A DNA stretch of 64,000 nucleotides from Arachnopeziza araneosa (lineage: Eukaryota; Ascomycota; Leotiomycetes; Helotiales; Arachnopezizaceae), in NCBI GenBank assembly GCA_003988855.1, contig QYAI01000072.1:62001-126000 (forward strand), written 5' to 3'. The position numbers and the translations under genes were made by a program. Positions 10,996-21,997 of the stretch are shown here, in pieces. The notes under the pieces were generated by a model, which ran no database searches, was not told the origin of the DNA, and was given only the letters and a program-made list of their open reading frames with translations. How positions within the stretch are numbered: position 1 is the first letter of the stretch; the number at the start of each line of letters is the position of its first letter.

Positions 10996-11974
10996 CTACA
11001 CCAATTTACTCCCAGAATCGGTAGTGGCAATTGTGCCCGTCACATTTGCATCCTTCATCAACCATAGATACGCTTCCGCAACATCCTCCGCCTTACCCGC
11101 TCTCCCGGTGGGGACCTTCTTAGCAACTCCTTTATACCTACATCCATCGGTTACCACAGAACATCAGTCCCTCGAGCACTGTTCGGAAACTTACAGATCT
11201 TCTCTCTCTTCCACTGTCATATGCGCCCAGAGGTCCGTTTCCACCAACCCCGGACTCACAGCATTGACCCTCACGGGCCTCAAATCCACTGCTAGGTTCC
11301 TCACCAACCCTCCCAATCCCGCCGCGTACCCAGCAACCACACTCCACCCCTCATGAGGCCGCTCCGCCACGCTACCAGTGGTCAAAATAATACTACTCTC
11401 GGGACCAGGAGATAGATATCTCTTCCCAACCTTCGCCACAAGCAATGGAGCAAAGAAACGTATCTGTCCGGCCCCGATAATCTTCTCCAGCGTCACTTCC
11501 TGGAGCGACATGGTAGCCAACTTATCCCCGGCTGTAAAGACAACATGATCGATCCTCCCGACCGCATGGAAAAGGGCTTCAATGTTGGATTCTAGATCAG
11601 GTGAAGACAAGTCGCAGGGGTAACCGGCAATACGACCAGCTGGATAGGTGGATGAGAGGGTGAAGATGCTACGGTTTAGGCGAGAGGGGTTGGATGAGGA
11701 GATGGTAACCCGAGCGCCGGATTCGAGACTGGCCTCTGCAACAGCGTACCCGATTCCTATGTGATGTGAGCGTAGATGTATATTTCTAACAGAATAGATG
11801 TGGATGAATGAATGAAATAGAGACAAAGTAATAGAATATCACCATACCAGCACTTCCCCCAATAACAAGTACATGTTTCCCAGCCAACTTGTTATACTTC
11901 TGCTGCTGCTGATATTGCGGTGATTGCTGTTGCTGTTGCTGTTGCTGTTGTTGAGCCATTGCTGCTGCAATCAC
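10996..11974 (-). CDS. Short-chain dehydrogenase/reductase with poly-Gln N terminus
   Basis: Three predicted exons (11974 or 11959-11848, 11756-11195, 11137-10996; introns of 91 and 57 nt) give 271-276 aa. The Rossmann fold is complete: VLVIGGSAGIGYAVAEA binds NAD(P), VVFTAGD replaces the usual NNAG, SSIILTTGS carries the active-site Ser, and the catalytic YxxxK is altered: the expected position reads VVAGYAAGLGGLVRNLA, so the Lys is missing and activity is doubtful or atypical. The last exon encodes VPTGRAGKAEDVAEAYLWLM, the normal C-terminal family signature, which confirms the splice. The N terminus is a run of about eleven Gln encoded by CAA/CAG repeats, likely variable in length. The substrate is unknown. 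Confidence 0.85.
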
Positions 11975-12504
11975 CCGTCAATCGTGAATCTCTAATCGTG
12001 AGTCTCTCCTCTCTATCCCAATCGCTCAATCGCTCAATCCTCAACAAATCAACAAATCAACAAATCTCCAGATCAGCGCAATCGCAGAGACCTAATCTCT
12101 CACCAGATGGTGCGATCGCCTCGCTCGCTCGCTCCGATGTGGCGGATGGGGGGATGGGCTAACTCCGATAGCCCCGGCCGCTGCGGTGCTGCACCTCTGC
12201 ACCAGCGCAGAGGAAGGAGTACAGTACCGAGTACGGGTTGGGAGGACAGACTAGGTGAGGACGTGCTTGTGGAGGGAGAGGGCAGGAGATAGGATGGAGA
12301 TAAGAGTTTGGGTGCTTGCCCCGAGGAGCGGTAGGTCCGAGGTTGGATTACAGGTTATTCATGGAGAGTAGGTTTACATGTGTGCATGCATTCAACGAAT
12401 TGGTCAGTGAGTTAATCAAACGCCTTCCCATTCCATCCCAAGTCAATTCAAAGGGGTGATGGTGAGTGTCCTGTCGCTACACGCCTCCACCCATCTGAGT
12501 CCCG
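11975..12504. other. Intergenic
   Basis: This is the presumed promoter of the SDR gene plus the 3' end of the TBC gene. It includes short direct repeats of TCAACAAATCAACAAATC type near 12040 and CTCGCTCGCTCG near 12118. I see no gene. Confidence 0.55.
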
Positions 12505-15500
12505 TCAACGCTCAAACTCCACTACTTTCTGGGTGGCACTGCTACCGCTTCTGTCCCTCTCCCGCCTGATTTCAAGATTCGAAGTCCCTGACGCAGTTGC
12601 AGGGGACATGGTCTTGATATCCCCCAGGCCATCCTGCGCCTCTGCATCTACGCCCTCCAGTAGATCTCTATCTTCACTCCTCACGCTCCTGCGTTCTGCA
12701 TCCCCTGCACTCGCTCTACGGCCATCATAACCTTCATCTTCATCCTCCTCATCTTCACCGGAATGTCTTTGACCACTAGCGATGGCGTTCTTCTCCATCT
12801 CCTTCTGCGCTTCATCCATTCTGCGTTTCACCTCGGCAGCGACGCGCATTCCGTCCGTGACAATATTATCTAGTACCCCCCTCAAGCCTTTCGAAGGCGG
12901 GACTAGACCGGCAGAGCTTGAACCTCCGATGCCAGCGGAGCGGACAAAGCCAATGTTGGAGAAGGTTGTGAGACTAGATGAAGAGGTGCCTGTGGGGGCC
13001 AACTTGTCCGAGATGCGGAAGGAAGCAGGGAAAGACGATTCGAAGAATTGCTCTAGCAGTTCATCCGCGAGAACGACCATACGGAACGTTGGGAGCGTGA
13101 TGTGTAGCGGTTTCGAAGGATCGAGAGCAGCATTAGCGGCCTCAGATTGGGCTTTGGAGACGCTGCGTTGACTTGAAGCTTGGTTCGAGGATGCTGGAGG
13201 ATTCGCTGGGATTCCAGTAGGTTTCTTGCCTCGTTTGAAGCTCGCATCCAGGCCAAGATCGAGAAGATCCTCTTCATCGCTGTCTTCGCCAATGTCGAAA
13301 TTGCTCTCATTTGCTGTGCCGTTTGTGGAGGCTTCTTCAGCCTGCTGATTTTGTGGATGGTCCGGATCCGCATACTCAAAACACCGTCTTATAAATGCGC
13401 TGACGCTGCTTAGAAATCGCTCATTTGTTGTTCCTTGTGTATCGTCAAGAACACCCCCATTTCCAGCTTCAAATTCGCTCAACCCCGTCATTGAGGTGGA
13501 AGGTGTCAACGATCCTTCAAGACCTCGACGGGATAAAAATAGCAATGCTTCAGATATCCGCAAGATGCCTTCTCGGTCAACTTTACCATCGCCGTCATCG
13601 TCATAAAGCTCAAAGAAATAAGTGATACTGCCCATGATATCACTCTTCCCTTTGATATGTGCCAGACCAGTGACAACATTCTGCAGTGTCAATGCAGAGT
13701 TCATTTCTACATCCCATCGTCTAAATAATCGTTTCATGAATTCGTGATCAGCCGGCTCGGGATTACCGGCACCCCACGGAGAGAGCGAGTTCTCTCTACG
13801 CCTCACAGAATTGCCAAAGTAAGAATGCTTGTCTCCAACCTGTTCTTTCTCAGGTGGTGTTGGAGTGTCTGTGATCGCCCATCTTGATACGCCAGCAAGA
13901 AACTCTCTAAACCCATCATAGTCCATGAGTGTTGGACTTGGCCCGAGACCTACTCTACCCTTTTCAATATTCTGATTCTCTCCGATGCCTGCCTCAACTT
14001 CCGCGGCTCTTGTCCTGCTAGCTTTGGCTCGTCGTTCGGTTTCTTCTTGTATCATCTGACTTCGCATCTGCCTCTCATATAAAATCCCATAAAATCTATC
14101 GTACAATGCTCCCAGTTCATCAAGGCTGAGTTTTTTGCTTTCTGGTCCAAGATTTCGTATCGAGGTTCGCTTAGCAAAGCTTTCAATATTGTTCAAGACG
14201 GCATCTTTGTGTTTCATCCGCTGTTCCGCGATACTATTGTGTGTGATACCAGAAAACTCTTTGAACGCCACAACCATCAGCTCTTGAAATCGAGTGACTG
14301 CTCGTAATTTGGCGTTTTCTGATTTAGGATGCGCTGACTCGTCGAGTTTAGAAAAGTATGATTTAAGTACGGAAATAAAGGCGCCGTCGTCGGTAGCATC
14401 TAACAACTCCTCTCCATTGATTCGTAGAATGGCTAGTCCAACTTGGAACAGCACCTTGGGGCCTTCTAAGAAAAATACGTCTAGAACGCGGAAAGCGAAT
14501 ACTAAAGGCATCGAGTTGATGTATAATGAAAGAAACCATGGTAGAGAGACCACTGAAAGTTGTACATCGGATTTGACTAGATGGTCCCAGAGAATGGGCA
14601 TTGTCTTCTCCACGAGCGATTCAAAGACACGCTGGTCAAGGAGGGTGCCATACATCGTCGTCGAGTAATATCCAGGAACTAAGCGGTCGCAGAGGGCGGT
14701 AAGCAGGAAGTACGCTTGGGATTCGGACATGTATATAAGTAGAGCGGCCACAACAATGTTCATTGCTTGGCAGTATCCAACCTCCGTGTTCGTCCAACTG
14801 TATGCCGTGAGAACCCTCCTTAACCGTCCAATTCCTTCCTCGCTCTGAAAGCCAGGGTATTCAGGTAAGCTTCGATTTAGATCCTTCTCAATCTCGTCAA
14901 TCGCAAGGGATTCTCGACCTTCGTATTTGGCTAACGTATCTGCGAACAGGGTTGGATTCTCCAATCGTAAGAAGAGCGACCCAGATGTTTGTTCCCAGAT
15001 CTCGCCTCGAAGTCGATTTGGCAGACCAACTCGAATGAGCTTGTGAAAGGTAGGCTGTCTGATTAACGTCACGTTTCGGCCATTCTCTCGCAGATATTCT
15101 CCCCATAATCGCATCTTGCTTCGATCCCTCAGTTTCCTCGCATCGCCGGGATACCGGAAAACCATTCCTAGTCCAGCATCTGGTGGGTCGGCAGATTTCT
15201 TTCCGTCGCCTTGGAGAAGATATTCCGAGTAGCACTCTGCTACTACTCGCTTCAGCTTTCCTACCTCCCCGACTCCAGACTTGAGACCCCTCTTCAGCCC
15301 ATCACAGAATCTCTCGCACGCCTGGCGGCTTCCGGCTAGTTGTATTGTGAGTTTCTGCTGGTATACAGGAGTCTTGGAGGTTTCGGTCGTGGGGCTATTG
15401 CTTATCCCATTCCATGTAGTGATTGCTAGAGCAAACTAAGAGAGAATTAGCTCTTGCGGAAGGTTGCTCTCTCGAGCACGGTACCTGATAACTAGAGCCA

Positions 15501-15928
15501 TGCAGCCGCTCTACACGTCTGATGGCGCATAATGGAAGCGTAAACCCATTTCCGCCAGGTCCCGCACCATGTGTTTGTCCTGTGAAGCCAGAAGATGTGC
15601 TTGTACTGGCGGTCTGTAGAAAGCTAGTGCCTTGTGTCGAGAAACAGAGGTATGATTCACTCAAATGCAACTTCCCAGCATAGTGATATCCTCTGTCCCG
15701 GTCTCTGTCTTTCTCTCCTTGTGTAGCATTCGGGGCGTACGCAACGGGCGGGGATATGGTGAGCTCTGCGGTGATCTCTTGGAGAGGGGTTTGGCTGTCC
15801 GGCAGACGAAACTGATGGCGGAACAGTGTTGATTTCGCAGGATTTCGATCGGAGGCGGAGATATTGAGGGCTTGGGTAGGGTCAATGAGGGACTGTGCCT
15901 TCTGCACAAGGCTTGAAAGATTGAACAT
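12505..15928 (-). CDS. GRAM-TBC-EF-hand Rab GTPase-activating protein (Gyp2/TBC1D8-9 type)
   Basis: Two exons (15928-15485 and 15435-12505, 49-nt intron) give 1124 aa. A GRAM domain occupies roughly residues 60-200 (LHLSESYLCFSTQGT, then FALAITTWNG across the splice). The TBC domain follows with GLPNRLRGEIWEQTSG, the arginine-finger motif IEKDLNRS and the glutamine-finger motif VGYCQAMNIVV. These accelerate GTP hydrolysis on Rab proteins, so the protein should act in endosome or Golgi traffic like yeast Gyp2/Mdr1 and animal TBC1D9. A canonical EF-hand (YDDDGDGKVDREGI) near residue 690 suggests calcium control. The C-terminal 350 residues are low-complexity and acidic. The start at 15928 is the first ATG before the GRAM region. 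Confidence 0.92.
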
Positions 15929-16937
15929 AGTTCATGGTATCTGCCTGGCAGCGAGTGTTTTCTGTTCTGCTCAACTCAGCTCCTCCAAAGGTTCAGGTCG
16001 CGGAGCACAGAGTCGCTAGTCGGTCGGCCAATCAGATGGAGGACGTTTATGCAAGGGATTCAATGCTATCAGGATTGACATATGATAGAGAATGCCATTG
16101 TGGTTTTTCAAGTATAGCCTATGCAGTATCAAGATAGATTACGACTCAACCCCTAGGTATTCAAATGGAATCTCTGAAGGCTGGAGAGGAAGCATTATCT
16201 TCAGGAAATAGGTCGTTCTGGTCAAAGGGGAGTAGAGAAGAATGACGTTTCAGCTTCGCAGTCAGGGTTCCAAAGCTGTCCCTAGCTCCTGAGATACGCT
16301 ACTAGGAATAGTATGTTGTGTTATGATACGGCTGAGAAGTCTTGCTGCTCAGGCTCCTGTTGTACTGTTCGCGAGCCATCGATGACAGCAGCGATGCTAG
16401 AATCGTCAACCAACCGACAGCCTTCTTGAAGAAAATGATAAGCTTAAGAATCCTCCATCATTTGAATACGTGCATAGTTCAGCAATTAGCTACCAAACCT
16501 GACTTGGTGGGCGAGATGGACGTGAAGTCTCAATCCAACCTCGCCTATTCTGGACGCATCAGGGTGTGTCATATGATGAGCGACGCCTGGCCCTAAGTCT
16601 TTCTTCAGCTCCAGTTGCCTCTCACCGTCATCTCACCAACTTGACAACTTTCTCCATCAGATCAGCCACGAGTCTTCGCCGGCAAGGCTGATTTGCACCT
16701 CGGAACCCAAGTCGCGTGATTGGAAAAGTAGGTGAATCTTGGTCGGTGGCTGAAGGTGGCGCTCCGTTGACTAACAATCTGATAGGCTGCATCCTGACGT
16801 AGATTTGGTCAAGTCTTCAACAACACCAACCACCTCTTCACCTTTCCTTACTCAACCTTCAACCCTCAACCTCTCACTCTCCCTTGCACCACATCAATCC
16901 GCTTCTTCTCGATCCGAGGAAGCTTCCAACCGCTATC
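15929..16937. other. Divergent intergenic region
   Basis: About 1 kb between the minus-strand TBC gene and the plus-strand NPC2 gene, with no supported open frame. The last 130 bases before 16938 are CT- and CA-rich (ACAACACCAACCACC and CTCAACCTTCAACC runs), as expected of a fungal core promoter and leader. Confidence 0.6.
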
Positions 16938-17538
16938 ATGAGGACTCCATCCCTCCTTCTCCTGCTTCTCAGCGTGCCCGCAGTCCTATCGTCGCAGTCC
17001 GCGCTTATCGCTCCCGGTCTGAGTGTTCCTGGAGACAACACCCTGACGGTACACCTCACCCAAATCACATGAGACTAGCATCAGCTGATCAACCATCTAG
17101 TACTGCAACGACCCGGAAGCTTCCAAATATATCTTCGACATTGAATATGTCGATTTGTCTCCCAACCCTCCCATTCCGTAAGTATCCCCTGGACATCTTC
17201 CTGTGTCAGCGTGAGATTAAACATATCAAAACAGTGGCCAGAACCTGACCATCCACGCTGCTGGTACATCTTCTCAGACAATCGAGAAAGGCGCCAAGAT
17301 CTTTGTTCAGGTCAAACTTGGATACATCACACTCTTGCGCCAAGAGATGGATTTCTGCGACGCCATCGGTAACGTTGATCTTGAATGTCCTCTTGAGAAG
17401 GGACCTCGAACGATCAGCAAGGAGGTGGCAATCCCGGCAGCGATTCCTGCAGGCACGTATTCAGTAAGCGCGGATGCTTACACAGGAGGCGTCAAGAAGG
17501 AGATTACTTGCCTCGAGGGGTCGATTACTTTCTTGTAA
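16938..17538 (+). CDS. npc2: NPC2/ML-domain phosphatidylglycerol/phosphatidylinositol transfer protein
   Basis: Three exons (16938-17048, 17101-17177, 17235-17538; introns of 52 and 57 nt) give 163 aa. A signal peptide (MRTPSLLLLLLSVPAVLS) leads to an ML domain with DNTLTYCNDPEA, a strand-rich core, FCDAIGNVDLECPLEKGP and the C-terminal KKEITCLEGSITFL. The spaced Cys residues are those that form the family's disulfides. The family carries sterols or phospholipids in the vacuole lumen or secretory path. Frame and domain both break if either intron is kept, so the model is well supported. Confidence 0.92.
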
Positions 17539-18302
17539 GATGAAGATGGACACAGAGATGAGCATGGGAGTTTCGGTTGAAGGTCTCGAGGTGATGAGAT
17601 TCATTTAGTAATTGTATGAGAGTGGAAGGAGAGTTGATGAGCTCACGAATCATTGCAAACTCGGAACGGAGAGTTGTAGACTGTGTATTCCCTTTTCCCT
17701 GTTCCTTTTCACTGCATCACGACGAATTACATTCTCGCTGTTTAGCAAGTACCAGTACATTACTCGCATCATCCACTTACAATCAATTATCCTTTTTCAT
17801 AACCCTCTGGTTCTCTCCTCATCATTTTCCCGTAAGTCCTGGCCTCCGCCTTCATAACAACTCATATCCGCATCTGATACCTAAAAAACAAACCCAGAAT
17901 TTGAAATTTGGATTTTTATCATCGAAGAGAGAATGGTTGGCATTTAGATACAAGTCCAATGTGGATGCCTGTTGTGACGCGGTAGCATGATTCGCACGAC
18001 CAATAGGCGGGGTTTCCTGTTCGGTGGCTTGCAGGTGTCGCTTCCCTCTCCTCGTGCACCCACCACAGCCTCGTTCTGAATTTCCTTCCGTCTCTTATCT
18101 TCTCTCATCTTCACCATTCTTCACTGTCGGATTCTACAGAGTTCATATATTGTGTACTATAAGCGGCTTCCAAAATGGGCGATCATGTAGTGGATGATTT
18201 CATGTTTCACCATCTGCTGTCCGGCAGTGAAGTGCATTTCTCGCCATGCACCTATCTCAGAGATCTCATAGATCTCATAGTATTTTAATATTGGAGCTAA
18301 CC
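17539..18302. other. Intergenic
   Basis: Downstream of the npc2 gene and upstream of a decayed gene. It includes a CT-rich stretch at 18050-18130. I see no gene. Confidence 0.55.
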
Positions 18303-19363
18303 ATGAGCTTCTACCAGTATCAGTTCCCAGATAGTGACGTAGTGGAGGAATGTTCCGTGCACGGGAAGAGATTCGAAGAATTTCTGCGTCCAGGGGTAAT
18401 CAGCCTACGCTCTCCATATTAAGCGGTTGTTTGACACTAAATATACTTAAGATGTTTGCAGACGTCGTGAAATTGATGATGCTCTTAAATCATATCCTAA
18501 CTTCGCCAATTTCGTGCGAGTATATTATCAACGCAATGCTACTTCCCTGTTCCTAATTTGCTTAGCCTTCAGCCATGATGTGATCCTCGCAGCTTTGGTC
18601 ACAAAGCACTTCCCTTATTTCCAGATGATCTTTTGGAAATGTTCAAGCTCTCAAAACATCAGCTCGTTGCCACAAATACTTATGGGCCAATATTTTGGTC
18701 GGATTTGCGAATTATCGAAAAGTGACCACACCAAGGCCAAGGCAAGTCAGAAGGATGAAATAAGCAGAAGACCGGTAGCCCAGCAACGGAACAGCCAGAG
18801 CCTTGCAAATGTTGCTGCTGCTGGAGTTACCTTCGCAGAGGAGGAATCAAAGTCGGAACTCCAGGAAAAGTTACGCCAGGCACAACATCTTGCGGCTATT
18901 CGATGCACTGAAATAAACGAGTTAAAGTGCAAGTTAACTCTGTCAGAAGCAGTATTGAACGAATACCACTTTGGCAAACTATCCATCAACCTCTGGGGCC
19001 CAAAGCTCGGCACAGCTCAGGGAAGATGATCACCATCTTTACGATCTGATGTTGAGCTGGCGAACAAGGATCTTCTCCGCGAAGCCCGAGAAGAATTGAA
19101 TTCGTTGAGAGGAAAATCAGCGGCACAGGCCGCATGGCATTCACAACAGGAACGCAGCTTAGGGCAAGAATTATTATCGAATCAAAAAGCCTTCGAAACC
19201 CGACTCAAGGAACAAGATGCAGGTTTTGCGTTGCGATTCCAGAATGATGAATTGTAAATTGCGCTGAGGGTACAATGTCTGCATATGCAGAAGTGCATAA
19301 AGTAGAAGCAAGGGATATTTACCAGTCGTGCTGCCTAGAATCACTAATCATAAGCTTGGTCAT
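18303..19363 (+). pseudogene. Decayed coiled-coil protein gene
   Basis: A first exon-like stretch (18303-18395, MSFYQYQFPDSDVVEE...) is followed by a donor-like GTAATC, but none of the nearby acceptors restores the downstream frame. From about 18462 one frame reads through a Glu/Lys/Gln-rich coiled coil (KSELQEKLRQAQHLAAIRC, then DLLREAREELNSLRGKSAAQ). It is broken by TGA at 19027-19029 and TAA at 19255-19257. Both stops are one C-to-T change from Arg (CGA) or Gln (CAA), as expected of repeat-induced point mutation or simple decay. The coding feel continues past each stop. I do not recognise the parent family. Confidence 0.55.
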
Positions 19364-19824
19364 TTCAAGCTGCAGAAATTTGGAGGCCGAGTGTGTGCAG
19401 GCTCCTAAGGTAGTGAGGCTGCTCTTAACAAAATCAGAGTTGGAATTCTCAAATATGTACAATGCTGTGAAGAGGAATGGAGGGCTATGATTCGTCGTTT
19501 TTCGAACCTCTGTCAACTTATCGTTACTTTCGGTCGAAGCTCTCTAAAAGCGTAAGGTCATGCATTGTTAAGAAAATTTCGAGGCTTCGCATCTTGCTCG
19601 AAAAGCTAGCCTTGCATGACACATATGGGTCACATAACATCTCTCACTTCAGCTGATTTCTTCTTTTTCATAATACCAGTATAGAATATGCTTCCTTCAC
19701 CTTCGATTTTGAATTCGTTCTTCACATTTCCACCAGAGGGTCATTTGAATTTGTTGCATCTCTCTCTTCTTTCAAGAGTTGAACTTGTATAAATTGTATT
19801 TGATGTTTCAACGAGGTCCAAAAT
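19364..19824. other. Intergenic
   Basis: This stretch lies between the decayed coiled-coil gene and the 3' end of the small secreted gene. It includes AT-rich sequence near 19660 that could hold the 3' end of the minus-strand gene. No other feature is seen. Confidence 0.45.
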
Positions 19825-20184
19825 CTAAGCTTCATCCACAGGTGGAACGTAAAAAGTCCCAAGACCTGCACAACACAATTCTTCTCCACGCTCTTCGACC
19901 TCGGCCTAAGAACATCAGTTGTTTGAATCTTGTTAGCAGAAAGCATATAACATACCTCGACAACTTCTTCTAGAGCACTCTCTTCAACAGCTTCATCCAC
20001 AGTCGAAGGGTAGAAGCTACCTAATCCTGTACAGCAGAGCTCCTCGCCACGCTCGGCAAGCGCAGCCCAGAAACTTATCAGCAAATAGTTGCTTACAAAG
20101 ATCTGAACTTACGGAGTCACCCACTGGGGCACTAAACGTAGTTGCAGAGAAAGCCACAAGGGCAAAAATAGCGGAGAACTTCAT
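19825..20184 (-). CDS. Small secreted protein with duplicated CC-GLG-FY repeat exons
   Basis: Three predicted exons (20184-20113, 20051-19956, 19905-19825; introns of 61 and 50 nt) give an 82-aa protein. Exon 1 encodes a classical signal peptide (MKFSAIFALVAFSATTFSA) plus PVGDS. Exons 2 and 3 each encode one copy of a repeat RGEELCCxGLGxFY followed by a variable PST or VPP-containing tip and VDEA; the copies are joined by an acidic linker. All splice junctions are phase 0, so the repeat exons can be duplicated or lost without frame damage. There is no Lys-Arg Kex2 site; each repeat is preceded by acidic sequence ending in Arg. A UstYa-like gene starts divergently 746 bp away, so a ribosomal peptide precursor is possible; a Cys-containing effector-like secreted protein is the alternative. 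The model rests on splice signals and repeat homology only. Confidence 0.65.
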
Positions 20185-20930
20185 GGTTTGTTGGAAAAGA
20201 AGTCGATTCTTAAAGTTGAGATGTGGCAGTGATTCCACTTAAACAAATGCAAGGACTGAATTTATAGATCTTGGCTGAAGGATCTCCTCCCCATAGTAGC
20301 TGCAGGTATCGGTATTATGGAGTAAGATTCCTGTTTACATCATGCGATCTGCTCATACAACAAAGATATTGATTGGCTAGGTTATGAAAAAATATGAACA
20401 GCTTGCCATTCTCGTCACATTTACCTCACGTCAATCAAAATAACGACGCCGCAGCCCGTACATTCAGTATTGACTATCATGTAGATCGTCGTGAACACCT
20501 GCCAAATCGAAACTTCGCTTCAAGGGTCTGCAGGATTCAACAAATGAGAATTTTGGGCAGACGTCGAGAAGACCTGTCAGTTTCCCATTCTCTTTCTCAT
20601 CTGACGTCCACGATGTGTTTTAAATCAAGGCTTGATTGCCACTTGCTCACGAGTTTGTCTACCTGCCGAAGATAGTATCTCGGTCTAGCTTATCCTGCAC
20701 GTCATATAGCGGCACAGTGCAGAAAGCTTAGTTTTGCCATAAATTGATCATATACTTCTTATCAAGATGCAATGCGCCGCAAGAGTGCGTTGCCATGTTT
20801 TCCGGATGCAACGTTGAGCTTGGGATAGAAAGGAAGTTCGATTGAATGATCTTTTGCAACCGAGTGGCTCACGCTCTGTACCGATAATATGCATACATCA
20901 ACTAACCCACCACGGGTTTGATCAAGGACA
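20185..20930. promoter_or_regulatory. Divergent promoter between secreted repeat protein and UstYa-like gene
   Basis: This 746-bp region separates two divergently transcribed genes and probably holds both promoters. On the minus-strand side there is a TATA-like TCTATAAATT about 80 bases upstream of the ATG at 20184. The shared position would allow co-regulation. I cannot name the binding sites. Confidence 0.5.
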
Positions 20931-21900
20931 ATGTCAGACTCTTCAGCAGACCAGCTACTCTTAAAAAGGGAAGAAGATGAGAATTTTATATACGAGTCAT
21001 CAGAGAAACACCAACAGAGGCGACGTGGACCGAGGAGATGGCTTCAACCTTTCGTTTACCTGATTCTAGGACTTTCTCTCCTCCTTAATACACTCTTACT
21101 TTCTTCTACTACAAAATTTTATGATCTCGATAGATTGACTATCAACCATGCGCAGAGATACTGCAAGTCATTTCATACGCACCGATGTTTGACGTGCTAA
21201 ATGGTGAGACTAGGGTCTTCTATCATGGATTCAATTCGGATACCGTACAAGACCGTTCTCTTCAACGTGACACTTTTCAGTAAGTCAATTTACAGAAATG
21301 ATGCTTCGGAAGAAGTTGATCAAGCATGGCTTGACCTCGGCTTAACTGGTGAGTCCTATTTCGAATACCGCTACCGAATGAAATGCATTCTTCCTCCCTC
21401 AGAAAATCCGACGTCTCTTAATACTCTCCTTGCTGACTTGGAAAATATTCATAGCTACACAAATCATCCCTGAGCAGGACTTCGAACGCGTGGGTTTCAG
21501 CCCAGGCATGGTGAAAGTCAGCAGCGGAGGGTTCATCGCTCAAATGGAGGTCTTCCACCAACTGCACTGTCTTGACACCCTTCGCCAAGGGCTCTATTTC
21601 AACTATGACTACTACCATACCAACCGGCGCGGTGTATGGGGTCGTTCAGATGCTGTGGTTCGGAAACACATGGGTCACTGTCTTGACCTGCTTCGAGTTC
21701 AGCTGCAATGTACCGCAGATCTCGGGCTCCTGGGTATGAAGTGGGTCAACGCCAGCGGGACCTTGGTGGAGTTTGCAGATTTCAGGACTGAGCATAAGTG
21801 CAGGGACTTTGAGAAGATAAGAGAATGGGCGAAGGAGAATGATAGGAAAGGTGTTGTGGAGTGGAGGGAGGGGGATGTGGTTTTAGATGGATTCCCGTGA
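20931..21900 (+). CDS. UstYa-like (DUF3328) oxidase
   Basis: Three exons (20931-21162, 21214-21348, 21455-21900) give 270 aa, a normal length for the family. The first intron appears to use a GC-AG pair (donor GCAAGT, branch GTGCTAAAT, 51 nt) and its removal yields RYWSSIMDSIRIPYKTVLFN, the expected family block; the second is GT-AG, 106 nt. One membrane segment (PFVYLILGLSLLLNTLLL) follows a basic N terminus. The two diagnostic HxxHC motifs are both present as HQLHCLDTLRQ and HMGHCLDLLR. Family members are proposed copper-dependent oxidases that cyclise or otherwise oxidise peptides in fungal RiPP pathways (ustiloxin, asperipin, phomopsin) and also modify cyclochlorotine. The substrate here is unknown; the neighbouring small secreted repeat protein is a candidate. 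No tyrosinase, methyltransferase or peptidase gene is seen nearby. Confidence 0.9.
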
Positions 21901-21997
21901 TGAATGAGAAGTTTTTCCACATGAATCTGTATCATTTATTACTTGAAGATTAAACTAAAAAGTTAAGTCTTCCCATCCAGCCTCTCATCTCCTGATA

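Noticed and set aside
21163..21213. Frameshift in the UstYa-like gene
   Set aside because: A GC-AG intron explains the change of frame and restores the conserved family block.
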